DNA from: Exiguobacterium qingdaonense
GTDB taxonomy: Bacteria > Bacillota > Bacilli > Exiguobacteriales > Exiguobacteriaceae
Reading direction: 5' to 3'
DNA: 64,000 bases
NCBI RefSeq assembly: GCF_018617855.1
Contig: NZ_JACSKY010000003.1
Location: 1 to 64,000 of the forward strand
Part shown: positions 24,061-32,786 of the stretch, piece by piece
Position numbering within the stretch: position 1 is the first letter of the stretch
Layout of the letters: every line of letters starts with the position of its first letter
Position numbers and translations under genes: made by a program
Notes under the pieces: generated by a model
Database searches by the model: none
What the model was told of the DNA's origin: nothing
Seen by the model: only the letters and a program-made list of their open reading frames with translations

Positions 24061-25128
24061 ATGAGATGGATGATTTATGGGGCGAATGGCTATACAGGTG
24101 AATTGATTGCCCGTCAGGCGGTCAATGACGGATTACGTCCGATTCTTGCGGGAAGGAACGGTCGTGAGATTCATCGACTTGGAGATGAACTGGGTTGCGA
24201 GACATCAACTTTCGCATTAAGCCGTGAAGCCGCAATCGAGGCGCTTCATGATGTAGACTTAGTGCTCCATTGTGCAGGTCCGTTCACAGACACCAGTCAA
24301 GTGATGATTGAGGCATGTTTAGAGACAGGGACACATTACTTGGATATTACCGGGGAAATCGACGTGTTCGAATATGTTCATTCTAAACAGCGGTCGGCTC
24401 ATGCGAAGGAACGTGGTGTAATTTTATGTTCGGGCGTCGGATTTGACGTCATCCCGACCGATTGTGTCGCAAGAAAGCTAAAGGAGTTGTTACCGGATGC
24501 GACAACACTCGCGCTCGGCTTTTCGGCGGCAGGTGGTATTTCTCCTGGAACGTTGAAAACGGCCATCCGAGGACTCGGGTCGAGTAGTATGGAACGTGTG
24601 AACGGGAAGTTATCACCATTTCCGATTGGAGCGAAACGAAGAACGATTGACTTCGGACGTGGACGTCACATGGCAATCGCGATTCCGTGGGGAGACGTCT
24701 CGACCGCCTACTATACAACGGACATTCCGAATATTACGACGTGGGTACCGGTGCCGACAGCGGTGGCCTATGCTTCACGTACGTTGTCATGGCTTAGCCC
24801 GATTCTTGGAAAAGGTGCAGTGCAGGAGCGACTGCTCCGCTATGTCGACGAAAACGTATCGGGGCCAGATGCGGCTATACGTGAAAAATCATCGACGTAC
24901 GTATGGGGCGAAGCAATGAATGAGGAAGGGCGAAAAGTTGTCGTCCGCATTCAAACGGCAAGTACGTATGCCTTCACCGTGTACGGGGCACTCGCCGTCG
25001 TCAAGCGATTGCTCGGTTCAGGCGGGATGCTTGCCGGAAGTTTTACACCAGCCATGCTATTCGGATCACACTTTATCGAAGAGATACAAGGTTCCTCTTC
25101 GTTCGTGATTGATGAGATTCGTCCATAA
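24061..25128 (+). CDS. Saccharopine-dehydrogenase-like NAD(P)-binding protein
   Basis: A 355-residue protein that opens with a Rossmann loop YGANGYTGELIARQA (residues 6-20) and a second-strand Arg (AGRNG), pointing to NADP. HCAGPF--TSQ and CLETGTHYLDITGE (near 80-105) are hallmarks of the saccharopine-dehydrogenase/trans-acting enoyl-reductase family. The C-terminal half has a hydrophobic stretch near 310-335. The substrate is unknown. GGGAGGG lies before the ATG, and no terminator separates it clearly from the next gene. Confidence 0.8.
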   Translation: MRWMIYGANGYTGELIARQAVNDGLRPILAGRNGREIHRLGDELGCETSTFALSREAAIEALHDVDLVLHCAGPFTDTSQVMIEACLETGTHYLDITGEIDVFEYVHSKQRSAHAKERGVILCSGVGFDVIPTDCVARKLKELLPDATTLALGFSAAGGISPGTLKTAIRGLGSSSMERVNGKLSPFPIGAKRRTIDFGRGRHMAIAIPWGDVSTAYYTTDIPNITTWVPVPTAVAYASRTLSWLSPILGKGAVQERLLRYVDENVSGPDAAIREKSSTYVWGEAMNEEGRKVVVRIQTASTYAFTVYGALAVVKRLLGSGGMLAGSFTPAMLFGSHFIEEIQGSSSFVIDEIRP

Positions 25129-25181
25129 AAAATGAACGCCGATATGCTACACTCAACATGAAAAACAAGGGAGGGAACAGC

Positions 25182-25976
25182 GTGAAACGTTTGGAATTGG
25201 CAAGGCGTATCGAAGGGATCAAAGCAGAGGGGACGTCTGCTTACATTCGACATCGTAAACAAGCCCCTCCCTACGAAGGTGCGGAATTACATGTGGAAGG
25301 AAAAGGGCATGTGTTCAAGATGGGCAATATGAGTTTTGCGGTCGGGTTCGGTTTGAGTCGACCGACAAGCTTTTACGACTTGCACCAAATGGAAAAATGG
25401 GTGCGCGGGAGAAACGTGTCCCGTCTACATATCGAGGTCTGTCCGTTAGCGGATGACTCCTTGCTTCGCTTATTGCAGGAACGTAACTATACGCTCGATC
25501 ATTTTTTGGATGTGTGGACGCTAGATTTGACACAACACTCATCCGTTTCTATGTCGACCCAGGTCGAGAGAGTGAAGGACGAGACACTTGATGAATGGGC
25601 GTACGCAATCGCATCCGGCTTTTCTGAGTCAGGCACGCTCCTTCAAGAGACGGTCGATACGGCCAAAGGTTTTTATGCCTTGCCGAGCAATCACGCCTAT
25701 CTCGTCCGAGAAGAAGACACTGTCGTAGCGGGCGGAATTTTAGCGATTCAAGACGGCATAGGAGAATTGTTTTTAACAAGCACGGTGCCGTCCTACCGGC
25801 AAAAAGGATACCAGACACAGCTCATTGTGGAACGAATCGCTGAGGCGAAAGCGCTTGGTTGCGACATCCTGACGGTAACAACGAAAGTGGATTCGGCATC
25901 TGGACGCAACATGGAACGGCTCGGCTTTCATCCGTTCTATCAAAAAGCGGTCATGAAGAGTCCGATTCTTAAATAA
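25182..25976 (+). CDS. GNAT acetyltransferase with N-terminal extension
   Basis: A 264-residue protein. The GNAT core is in the C-terminal half: a LFLTSTVPSYRQKGYQTQL acetyl-CoA loop (near residues 192-210) and GRNMERLGFHPFYQKAVM at the end. The N-terminal 110 residues are a degenerate GNAT-like domain. I start at the GTG (25182) preceded by GGGAGGG, not at an ATG 24 bases upstream that falls before that ribosome site. Substrate unknown. Confidence 0.8.
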   Translation: MKRLELARRIEGIKAEGTSAYIRHRKQAPPYEGAELHVEGKGHVFKMGNMSFAVGFGLSRPTSFYDLHQMEKWVRGRNVSRLHIEVCPLADDSLLRLLQERNYTLDHFLDVWTLDLTQHSSVSMSTQVERVKDETLDEWAYAIASGFSESGTLLQETVDTAKGFYALPSNHAYLVREEDTVVAGGILAIQDGIGELFLTSTVPSYRQKGYQTQLIVERIAEAKALGCDILTVTTKVDSASGRNMERLGFHPFYQKAVMKSPILK

Positions 25977-26010
25977 GCAGGTCGCCTCGGGTGAGGTGAC
26001 CTGCTTTTTG
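25975..26010. terminator. Bidirectional terminator
   Basis: A 14-pair stem (25975-25988 with 25993-26006) with the loop GGGT and a T tract on the plus side and A tract on the other. It serves the GNAT gene and the convergent SDR gene. Confidence 0.92.
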
Positions 26011-26011
26011 A

Positions 26012-26797
26012 TTACAAGAGCGACTCAGCCCCATCGACGTACACTTCAGAGCCGGTGACATGGCTCGACATGTTGCTCGCAAAGAACAAGACAACGTCAG
26101 CGACCTGTTTCGCGGATCCCGACTTTCCGGCAAGCGGTTGATTCCCGAACGGATATTCAATTGGAATGACGACCTCTTCGAGTAGTGCATCGTCCCGATT
26201 GGTTGAGTCATCGATATTTGTATCGATGGCCCCTGGACAAATGGAGTTCACGCGAATTCCAAATTGAGCGAGTTCGGCGGCTGCCATTTTCGCGAATCCG
26301 GTCTGTCCTGCCTTTGTTGTCGCATAACCACTAAAACCGAAGTTTTTAAAGTAACGATTGCCGTTGATGGAGGAAGTGATGATAATACTGCCACCGTCCT
26401 CTTTCAAATAAGGGATCGCATGTTTGACGGTCAAAAAGGTCCCCGTGAGGTTCGTATCTACGACACCATTCCAATCCTCCAATGATAGATGTTCAATCGG
26501 CGTGATGGTCCCATTCTGTCCGGCGTTCGCAAACACGATATCGATTTGCCCAAATCGTTCGATGGTGAGCTCATACGCCCTTTTCATCGCAGATTCATCC
26601 GACACGTCGACACTGATCCCGATTGCACGCTCTTCTCCGACAAGGCTGGCGAGACGCATCGTATCTTCTTCATTTAAGTCGAGAATAGCAACTTTGGCAC
26701 CCGCTTGAATGAAGCGAATGACAGCTGCACGTCCAATTCCGGACGCTGCCCCTGTCACAAGTGCTACTTTTCCAGATAGTAATTTATTTGAAATCAA
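26012..26797 (-). CDS. Short-chain dehydrogenase/reductase
   Basis: A 261-residue classical SDR. TGAASGIG near residue 15 binds the cofactor; Asp after the second strand (ILDLNE) favours NAD. NAG, then the catalytic Ser143, Tyr158 and Lys162 (YATTKAG) are all present, and the C-terminal VTGSEVYVDG is typical. I place the start at TTG 26797, eight bases after AAGGAG; the GTG three codons upstream overlaps the ribosome site. The substrate is not predictable. Confidence 0.9.
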   Translation of the reverse strand: MISNKLLSGKVALVTGAASGIGRAAVIRFIQAGAKVAILDLNEEDTMRLASLVGEERAIGISVDVSDESAMKRAYELTIERFGQIDIVFANAGQNGTITPIEHLSLEDWNGVVDTNLTGTFLTVKHAIPYLKEDGGSIIITSSINGNRYFKNFGFSGYATTKAGQTGFAKMAAAELAQFGIRVNSICPGAIDTNIDDSTNRDDALLEEVVIPIEYPFGNQPLAGKSGSAKQVADVVLFFASNMSSHVTGSEVYVDGAESLL

Positions 26798-26870
26798 TCC
26801 AACCACTCCTTTTTATGATTCTGTTCTCATATTCCACAGTTCTGGGAAAGTTACGCTTCATTTCAAAAAA

Positions 26871-27185
26871 TCATGGAGCGGTGACCTCGATGGTGCGGGC
26901 AATGTTCAAGTTTGAATCGGTCGGAACGACTTCAACTTTCACTAGTTGTCCGCTCTGTAAGCCTTGTACGCTATTGACGATGCCCCTCACCTCGGTTTGG
27001 TCATTGATTAAAATGACGCGCATGTTGACTTCTCTTGAAGATTCGGTGGATTCAATCAATAGTTGAGGAACATCGACCCGTACAATCTGTCCTTCGACGA
27101 TATTGTCATTCCACGTGCTCATCCAATAAACGACGACTAAAAAAAGACCGAGAAAGACTAGGGCAAAAGTCAAACGTGAACTCAT
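26871..27185 (-). CDS. Small membrane-anchored hypothetical protein
   Basis: A 104-residue protein with one N-terminal membrane segment (residues 6-22) and an extracellular part of short beta strands (IVRVDVPQLLIE, MRVILINDQTEV, QLVKVEVVP) that looks like an OB-type fold. I do not recognise the family. AAGGAGTGAGG precedes the ATG. It lies divergent from the next membrane protein gene. Confidence 0.65.
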   Translation of the reverse strand: MSSRLTFALVFLGLFLVVVYWMSTWNDNIVEGQIVRVDVPQLLIESTESSREVNMRVILINDQTEVRGIVNSVQGLQSGQLVKVEVVPTDSNLNIARTIEVTAP

Positions 27186-27329
27186 GTCTACCTCACTCCT
27201 TTGTCGTCCCGTTTCGCATCTTATCTAATTTACCTTTACCCGGAAATTCTCTCATTACTTGAAAAAATAGTAGGAATCAAAAGAAAAATGGGGAATAGAA
27301 AGAAAAACGAAAAGGTGAGGTGCAGGCAT

Positions 27330-27638
27330 ATGTGGATGATGGTCGTAGCATTAGGAATGGTTGCTTGTGTCTGGATCGTGTTTGGATGGTTTACAATCGG
27401 TAATGCGAAGCGACGGGTATGGGGAGGCCTTTATTCACTTATTATGACTTGTCTGTTCGCACCATTCTTTCTTGTGAAACTCGGAGAACAGTATGGATTT
27501 ATTGGGATTCAAGTAGGACTGACCGCTTTATTCGGTGTACTCGCAGGTGCATTTTTCTTCGTGACACTCGGATGGACAGGACGCCCGGCCAAAGTTCGAA
27601 AAGTGAGAACGTTATCGGAAGACCCTGATTTATTTTGA
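27330..27638 (+). CDS. Small three-helix membrane protein, unknown function
   Basis: A 102-residue hydrophobic protein with segments near 3-20, 30-48 and 57-80, and a basic then acidic tail (RPAKVRKVRTLSEDPDLF). I use the ATG preceded by AGGTGAGG; the frame extends 43 codons further upstream but that part has no ribosome site and odd composition. No family recognised. Confidence 0.6.
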   Translation: MWMMVVALGMVACVWIVFGWFTIGNAKRRVWGGLYSLIMTCLFAPFFLVKLGEQYGFIGIQVGLTALFGVLAGAFFFVTLGWTGRPAKVRKVRTLSEDPDLF

Positions 27639-27701
27639 ATCATGATTCGCCGCTCCTACGGTATAATGCGGTCATAACGATGTTGCGAGGGAGTGGGGGT
27701 C

Positions 27702-27956
27702 ATGATTAAACCGCCAAACTTGCAGATTGGGGATACGATAGGAATCATTACGCCTTCTTTTCCGGCACCTGTTCAGTTTGAGGGGCGTTACCAAGGTGCG
27801 GTTGAACAGCTCAAGCGGATGGGATTCAAGGTAAAAGAGGGCATATGTACATATAAAACAGAAGGATATCGGTCATCCTCGATTCGGAATCGAGCGGACG
27901 AACTGATGCGCTCACAGAAGGACGCAGGTGTACGATTGAGGGACGCTCACTCATGA
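27702..27956 (+). pseudogene. N-terminal remnant of an S66 (LD-carboxypeptidase/MccF) peptidase
   Basis: The 84 codons open with IKPPNLQIGDTIGIITPSFPAP, the start of S66 peptidases that trim peptidoglycan tetrapeptides or cleave microcin C. The reading follows the family through SSSIRNRADELMRS, then leaves it (QKDAGVRLRDAHS) and stops. A complete S66 enzyme has about 300 residues, and the nucleophile Ser and the Glu-His pair are absent. The rest was evidently deleted, since the next 90 bases do not resume the family. Confidence 0.7.
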
Positions 27957-28063
27957 AAAATCATCTCGTTCAAATCACGCAAACCGATTTAGTTCCACAT
28001 CGTCTGACGTATTGGCAACATATATGTGAGGGGTTGGCACGAATCGATGCGTCAAATCGATAA
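27953..28063 (+). other. 36-codon ORF after the S66 remnant, probably debris
   Basis: An ATG overlapping the remnant's TGA (ATGA) opens 36 codons (MKNHLVQITQTDLVPHRLTY, then WQHICEGLARIDASNR). There is no own ribosome site, and it runs 12 bases into the convergent GNAT gene. The composition looks like real protein, so it may be the tail of a second gene joined by deletion. I would not call it a functional gene. Confidence 0.35.
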
Positions 28064-28516
28064 AGAGAGAATTCGCTGCTCGCCGATCGGTCCGCCGATT
28101 CGGCGTCCGGTATCGACCCATCCGCTTCTCGTGTAGAGTGAAAAAGCGGCTTCATTTTTTAGATTGACCGATAGAACGACTTCACGAATGTGAGGGAAAT
28201 GCTGCTTTACGAACATCGGAAGTTCTTGTAGTGCTGCTTTAGCATAGCCTTTGCCTTGATCCGTATAATTGATGGCGAAAGCGGAGAAGAGCAAGGCATT
28301 GGACTCGGTCGTGTAGGAAGCAACGCGCTCGTTGTCATGTAGTAAAAACATCCCGACTGGCTTCTGTTCGACGACAACAATCGGATGAACGCCATCAGGC
28401 AATGGGTCATCCATGTCTTTTGGAAGGGTCGTATATTTTTCTTGGTCCGTTGGTAGTGTGAATGTATCAAGAATCGATTGATGCGTGTCATTTCGATACT
28501 CTAGCGTGATTTCCAT
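28052..28516 (-). CDS. GNAT acetyltransferase
   Basis: A 154-residue GNAT domain with INYTDQGKGYAKAAL (near residues 84-98) as the acetyl-CoA loop and VNLKNEAAFSLYTRSGW (near 118-134) as motif B. The ending GGPIGEQRILSLSI is the usual last strand. Substrate unknown. It is divergent from the next GNAT gene with only 50 bases between them. Confidence 0.85.
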   Translation of the reverse strand: MEITLEYRNDTHQSILDTFTLPTDQEKYTTLPKDMDDPLPDGVHPIVVVEQKPVGMFLLHDNERVASYTTESNALLFSAFAINYTDQGKGYAKAALQELPMFVKQHFPHIREVVLSVNLKNEAAFSLYTRSGWVDTGRRIGGPIGEQRILSLSI

Positions 28517-28566
28517 TAGAAGTCTCCTTCGAGCAAGATTTATTTCATCCAGAAAAGAGGGGTTGC

Positions 28567-29355
28567 ATGTCTACAGTACTTACATATCGGCAAAACCCGC
28601 CTATGCAAGATTTATATCGCGCGTTTATGACCGGTTTTTCTGATTATATCATTCCGTTTCAATTTGATGAGCAGGCGTTTGAAGACGTTTTTCTCGTGCG
28701 AGACCAAAATCAGCCGTCTCGTTCAATCGTCGCTTATGATGGAGGAGAGCCGGTCGGCGTCGTATTGAGTGGGATTGCACATCTCGATTCGGGATGGCAG
28801 ACGCGTTGTGGTGGGCTCGCTGTCGCCCCGCACGTTCGAAAGTTAGGCGTTGCGACCGAATTGATGAAACGATTTGAAAAGGACGCGAAAGGGACTCGTT
28901 TGCTCGAAGTGATTCAAGGGAATGATGCGGCATTGTCGCTTTATCATCAGCTTGGATATAAGACGACTCGTGAAATCTATTACTTTCAATCGGTACCACT
29001 TGAAACGACCGCTCACACGACTTCTGAACCAATTCAAACATTGTTTGACCGATTATATCCGACGGCACAGCACGTCCCGATTTGGCAATGCGATGTGCGC
29101 GTGACCCAACAGGAAACAAAACTTGTGAAAGTAGTAGAAGACAAAAAAGAAGGATTCTTGTTATACCGGAATCATGTATTGCTTGATGTCTTTGGACATG
29201 AAGAAGAGGCTGAATGGTTGTTGCGGGCGGCTGCGAGTCAATCGCCACTTCATATCACGTTGACGTCGGATCGTCCTGAATGGATTGAAGCGGCAAGAAG
29301 ATTAGAGTTTGTTCGAGACGAGATTTCGCAGTTTGAAATGGTAAAGAACGAATGA
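28567..29355 (+). CDS. GNAT acetyltransferase, two-domain
   Basis: A 262-residue protein. The N-terminal GNAT core has GGLAVAPHVRKLGVATELM (near residues 82-100) and GNDAALSLYHQLGY (near 119-132). The C-terminal 120 residues form a second, degenerate GNAT-like fold without an acetyl-CoA loop. AGAGGGG precedes the ATG. Its stop overlaps the next small gene (ATGA). Substrate unknown. Confidence 0.83.
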   Translation: MSTVLTYRQNPPMQDLYRAFMTGFSDYIIPFQFDEQAFEDVFLVRDQNQPSRSIVAYDGGEPVGVVLSGIAHLDSGWQTRCGGLAVAPHVRKLGVATELMKRFEKDAKGTRLLEVIQGNDAALSLYHQLGYKTTREIYYFQSVPLETTAHTTSEPIQTLFDRLYPTAQHVPIWQCDVRVTQQETKLVKVVEDKKEGFLLYRNHVLLDVFGHEEEAEWLLRAAASQSPLHITLTSDRPEWIEAARRLEFVRDEISQFEMVKNE

Positions 29356-29540
29356 TGAAGCGACTATTGGTAATTTGCATCATTGGATTGATTGGTGGGA
29401 ATACGTTAACTTTGATTGCGTTGACGACGAACATCTCACAACAGATGTCGCAATTTTTCGTGTTTAGTGGCGTTGGCATCACCATCCTTTCCATCGTATT
29501 GATTGTCCTTACAAGATATTATGCGAAAAAAAGTGAGTGA
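29352..29540 (+). CDS. Small two-helix membrane protein
   Basis: A 62-residue protein of two hydrophobic segments (4-26 and 36-55) and a basic tail YYAKKSE, starting at an ATG that overlaps the previous stop. Translational coupling to the GNAT gene supports it being real. No family recognised. Confidence 0.6.
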   Translation: MMKRLLVICIIGLIGGNTLTLIALTTNISQQMSQFFVFSGVGITILSIVLIVLTRYYAKKSE

Positions 29541-29579
29541 AATGATTATGAAGTGGTCGTTATGAGTTTCACATCATTC

Positions 29580-29593
29580 TGTCATCTATGACA
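29580..29593 (+). promoter_or_regulatory. Palindrome upstream of the M23 peptidase promoter
   Basis: TGTCATCTATGACA has perfect six-base arms. It lies 23 bases upstream of the -35 box, a place suited to an activator. The binder is not known. Confidence 0.4.
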
Positions 29594-29615
29594 CGAAAAT
29601 GAAAAACTTCATATA

Positions 29616-29644
29616 TTGAAATGTTTAACCCCCGATGGTATATT
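29616..29644 (+). promoter_or_regulatory. Promoter of the M23 peptidase gene
   Basis: TTGAAA (29616-29621), 17 bases, then TATATT (29639-29644) preceded by TGG as an extended -10. It is among the best promoters in the window. Confidence 0.75.
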
Positions 29645-29704
29645 CGCACATGTAGCTTTTTTATCATTTTATGAATGTATCAATTTGGAGGGTTTATTAT
29701 ATAT

Positions 29705-30688
29705 ATGTGGAAACAACTCATCATGACAGCAGGTGTCGGTGTTCTTTTGTTCCAAGGACAGACTGCATCCGCTGACAACATGTCCCCGCAAGACCTCGTT
29801 CATACGGAACAGTCATTAGAACAAACGAAGCAACGTGTGAAGGATACGAAACAATCTATTCATGCCATTGAGACAAAGTTAGGACAAATCGATCGCCGGG
29901 CAGAAGTATTACGAGAAAAAGTAGAAGATATTTCGAAAAAGTTAGAAGAAATGGAAAACGAACTCGTTCCGACAGAACAGTCATTCTTGGCGAGAGTCGT
30001 TTCTTCTGTCTTACCGAGTGCGAAGGCAGAAGCCGCTGAGGCAGAGGAAGCCCATCAAGAGCTCGTCGAAAAGAAAAAACAAGAAAACGATACGTTGAAG
30101 CAGTTGAAAGAAGAGCAGGAGCAAATCGAATCGACACGTCAAGACGTCAAGAGGTCACATGACGAAAAATCGAAACAATACCAGAAGCAAGCGAATCAAT
30201 TAAGTGATTTGAAGAAACAATATGAAGCGATGGCGCCCGCTCGGTTCTTGATGCCAGCGGAAGGACGCCTCTCTCAAGGATTCGGTCCGGCGAGCGGACA
30301 ATTTGGCTATACGTTTCATAACGGGATCGATATCGCCGCCAAAACGGGAACCCCGATATATGCCGCAGAATCTGGAAAAGTCACAAAAGTCGGTTCGAGC
30401 GGCCCTTATGGAAACCACGTTCAAATTGAACATAACGTAGATGGTCAAAAGTGGACGACGGTCTATGCTCATCTGCATAAGGTCGATACGAAAAAAGGCG
30501 AAACGGTTCGCCAAGGTGAATCGATCGGTCAACTCGGAAACACAGGCAATTCATCCGGTCCACACTTACACTTTGAGATTCACAAAGGCGATTACAACTT
30601 CTCGGCCACTTCGGCAGGGAACGCCATTAATCCGATGAAAGTGGCAGAACGTCTCGGTGGTGCCTCTCCAGTTAAATCAACGTTTTAA
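29705..30688 (+). CDS. Secreted M23 peptidase with coiled-coil (EnvC/NlpD-like)
   Basis: A 327-residue exported protein: a signal peptide ending TASA-DN (about residues 1-24), a charged coiled coil (about 30-190) and a LytM/M23 domain (about 200-320). The domain has HNGIDIAAKTGTPIYAA, whose His and Asp bind zinc, and HLHF (near 295), the catalytic/zinc His pair, so the active site is intact. Such proteins cleave peptidoglycan cross-bridges at division or during wall growth. The ATG at 29705 is 12 bases from GGAGGG, a rather long spacing; the frame opens 30 bases earlier without a better site. Confidence 0.9.
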   Translation: MWKQLIMTAGVGVLLFQGQTASADNMSPQDLVHTEQSLEQTKQRVKDTKQSIHAIETKLGQIDRRAEVLREKVEDISKKLEEMENELVPTEQSFLARVVSSVLPSAKAEAAEAEEAHQELVEKKKQENDTLKQLKEEQEQIESTRQDVKRSHDEKSKQYQKQANQLSDLKKQYEAMAPARFLMPAEGRLSQGFGPASGQFGYTFHNGIDIAAKTGTPIYAAESGKVTKVGSSGPYGNHVQIEHNVDGQKWTTVYAHLHKVDTKKGETVRQGESIGQLGNTGNSSGPHLHFEIHKGDYNFSATSAGNAINPMKVAERLGGASPVKSTF

Positions 30689-30696
30689 TCAGACAG

Positions 30697-30736
30697 ATGC
30701 CCTGAGCCTCCGAAAATGAGGTCAGGGCATTTTTTA
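30697..30736. terminator. Terminator between convergent genes
   Basis: ATGCCCTGA (30697-30705) pairs with TCAGGGCAT (30722-30730), plus an inner CCTC/GAGG pair, then six T. The T tract enters the end of the convergent gene. Confidence 0.9.
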
Positions 30737-31276
30737 TTGCTCACGTGTCGGGTCATGATTGCCTTCGCTATCAGCAATCGTGTCTGAACTCCCATAATCT
30801 TCGACTTGTGAGAAAGCGTCTGTTTTTTGCCCAGGTTCATCCGTCCCGTCTAATTCCTTGCGACGGGCTGTCTCATCTGGATTTAATACATCTTCTTCTA
30901 CCGGACGATCGAGCTCACGTTCGTGCTCTTCCTCCTGTGCACGGGCATGTTCGATACAGAGGGTGGCTTCTGGGATAACTTCAAGCCGGTCGAGTTCGAT
31001 GTCTTTCCCGCACACTTCACATTTTCCGTACGTACCGTTCTGAATGGCCAGTAGCGCCTTGTCGACATCGCTTAAAAACTCTTCATCAAGCTCATTTAGT
31101 GCTTGATCCCGTTCTCGTAAAAAGAGCTCTTCGCCCGAGTCGGCGGGGTGGTTATCGTAATGAGAGAGCTCACCTTCATCGTATGTCTCTTCCCGACGGT
31201 CCATATATCCTTCTGTCTTTGCTTTTTCTTTCAACAGACGTTGTTTAAACGTCTCAATTTGTTTTTCGGTTAACAT
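30734..31276 (-). CDS. TraR/DksA-type zinc-finger protein, YteA-like
   Basis: A 180-residue protein with an N-terminal coiled-coil hairpin (about 1-75) and a zinc finger CEVCGKD near residues 86-92, completed by C-IEHA about 20 residues on, so Cys-Cys-Cys-His rather than four Cys. The acidic-rich start HPADSGEELFLRERDQAL fits the YteA branch of DksA/TraR proteins. The acidic C-terminal tail is low complexity. Its role, perhaps RNA polymerase modulation, is unproven in this branch. Confidence 0.85.
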   Translation of the reverse strand: MLTEKQIETFKQRLLKEKAKTEGYMDRREETYDEGELSHYDNHPADSGEELFLRERDQALNELDEEFLSDVDKALLAIQNGTYGKCEVCGKDIELDRLEVIPEATLCIEHARAQEEEHERELDRPVEEDVLNPDETARRKELDGTDEPGQKTDAFSQVEDYGSSDTIADSEGNHDPTREQ

Positions 31277-31427
31277 ATCGATTCACTCTCCAGTTCTCCA
31301 GTCATTAATATAACGTTTCCCATTTTATTTACGTACAAACCTTTTGAAGTGGAATTCCTCATGTCGAGTGATGTGCAGAAAGGGTATGATAACGATAGAG
31401 AATATGATTTTTAAGGAGGAATGGATC

Positions 31428-31952
31428 ATGCAGAAAGTTGAAGTAGTCGCATACAACCCAAAATGGAAACAGAAGTTTGAAGAGGAAGCCGGCAAGTTGA
31501 ACCGATTGTTCGAAGAGGAAATCGTCACAATCCACCATATCGGAAGCACATCGGTCGAAGGATTGGCGGCAAAACCAATCATCGATCTCATGCCGGTCGT
31601 GCGAGACATCGAGCGTATCGATGACTACACAGAGCGGATGGAAGCGCTCGGATACAGGGGGCTTGGTGAGTATGGTATCCCGAAGCGACGCTATTTCCGG
31701 AAAGGGGAAGAAAAACGGACTGTTCACGTGCATGTGTTTGAAGAGGGGAATCCGGATATCGTCAGACACCTTGCCTTTCGGGATTATTTACGTAGCTTCC
31801 CTGACGTAAGAGATGAGTACGGTGAGCTGAAACTGCAACTTGCGGCGCAACATCCGAAAGATATGGAAGGATACATTCAAGGAAAACATGACTGGGTAAT
31901 TGAAACAGAACGACTGGCAACAAAGTGGTATAAAGAAAAACACAGCGTGTGA
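31428..31952 (+). CDS. GrpB/UPF0157 nucleotidyltransferase-like protein
   Basis: A 174-residue GrpB-family protein. The signature HIGSTSVEGLAAKPIIDLMPVV (residues 36-57) is the nucleotidyltransferase-like motif GS-(S)-x-DxD-like with the acidic pair reduced to IDLM. H-HVFEEGNPD and L-FRDYL follow as usual. The biochemical function of the family is uncertain. I start at the ATG after AAGGAGG; the frame is open 84 bases upstream without a ribosome site. Confidence 0.87.
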   Translation: MQKVEVVAYNPKWKQKFEEEAGKLNRLFEEEIVTIHHIGSTSVEGLAAKPIIDLMPVVRDIERIDDYTERMEALGYRGLGEYGIPKRRYFRKGEEKRTVHVHVFEEGNPDIVRHLAFRDYLRSFPDVRDEYGELKLQLAAQHPKDMEGYIQGKHDWVIETERLATKWYKEKHSV

Positions 31953-32009
31953 AACCTTTTTATGGAAATCGTCGTATAATGAATCAAACCTTGAAGGGGG
32001 AGATATCGT

Positions 32010-32309
32010 ATGAAACGATTTCTCGGGAAATGTGTGGAATACGCCTTAGCTGCACTTACGTTCGCCGGTCTGTTCTTTGTTCTTCGTTTGATTGCCGATG
32101 ACACGGACAAAGGCTATATGTTGACACTATTTGGCTCATTTTTTCTCGTTCTACCTAGTTCACTTTTAATCGGTTACTTGTTGGCACGCCCGCTTCAACG
32201 TCGCCTAGAAGGGAAGGGGACTCGAGCTTCAAATGACTATACGTTAAGAGGGACTGAAAAGCCGCACGGTGTGAACGAAGATCGAAACCATTCAAACTAT
32301 ACCGGATGA
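32010..32309 (+). CDS. Small two-helix membrane protein
   Basis: A 99-residue protein with two membrane segments (about 10-27 and 38-58) and a polar tail. GGGGGAG precedes the ATG, and TATAAT lies 30 bases upstream at 31975-31980. Its last bases overlap the following GNAT start. No family recognised. Confidence 0.6.
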   Translation: MKRFLGKCVEYALAALTFAGLFFVLRLIADDTDKGYMLTLFGSFFLVLPSSLLIGYLLARPLQRRLEGKGTRASNDYTLRGTEKPHGVNEDRNHSNYTG

Positions 32310-32782
32310 TGGAGATCACATTTACCCCTACGATCGATGCCCGTCTCATCGCACGGTTGAATCGTTCCATCCATGAGCATCACGTCCATATGAATCCGAC
32401 CTTTTTTGCGGAGTATGAGGAAGAGAAGATGTATGGAGCCTTTTCCGAGCTGATTGGAAGACCCGGCCATCACTATATAGTGATGCAGCTTGAAGCAACT
32501 CCAATCGGTTACATATGGTTCGAAGAGAAAGTGGGTGAGGCGAACGCGTTTCGTCAAGCTGTTCGAGTGGTGTATGTTCATCACATCAGTATCGACCCCA
32601 TGTATCAACGGAACGGTTACGGTCGACGTGTGATGGAATGGATAGAGCAATGGGCGCTTGACCACCAATTCAAATCGATTGAGTTGGACTACTGGATGAA
32701 CAATACAGATGCTGCCTCGTTTTATGGCGAAATCGGGTTCACCCCAAAACGTCAGATTGTTATGAAAAAATTGGAGGAATAA
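32306..32782 (+). CDS. GNAT acetyltransferase
   Basis: A 158-residue GNAT domain. VYVHHISIDPMYQRNGYGRRVMEWIEQWA (near residues 88-116) is the acetyl-CoA region and LDYWMNNTDAASFYGEIGF (near 127-145) is motif B. It overlaps the previous gene by four bases and is followed after four bases by another small gene, so three genes form one operon. Substrate unknown. Confidence 0.87.
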   Translation: MMEITFTPTIDARLIARLNRSIHEHHVHMNPTFFAEYEEEKMYGAFSELIGRPGHHYIVMQLEATPIGYIWFEEKVGEANAFRQAVRVVYVHHISIDPMYQRNGYGRRVMEWIEQWALDHQFKSIELDYWMNNTDAASFYGEIGFTPKRQIVMKKLEE

Positions 32783-32786
32783 AATC

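Noticed and set aside
27657-27667. TATAAT before the S66 remnant as a promoter
   Set aside because: The nearest TTGAAT is 21 bases upstream, too far, and no extended -10 is present; left uncalled.
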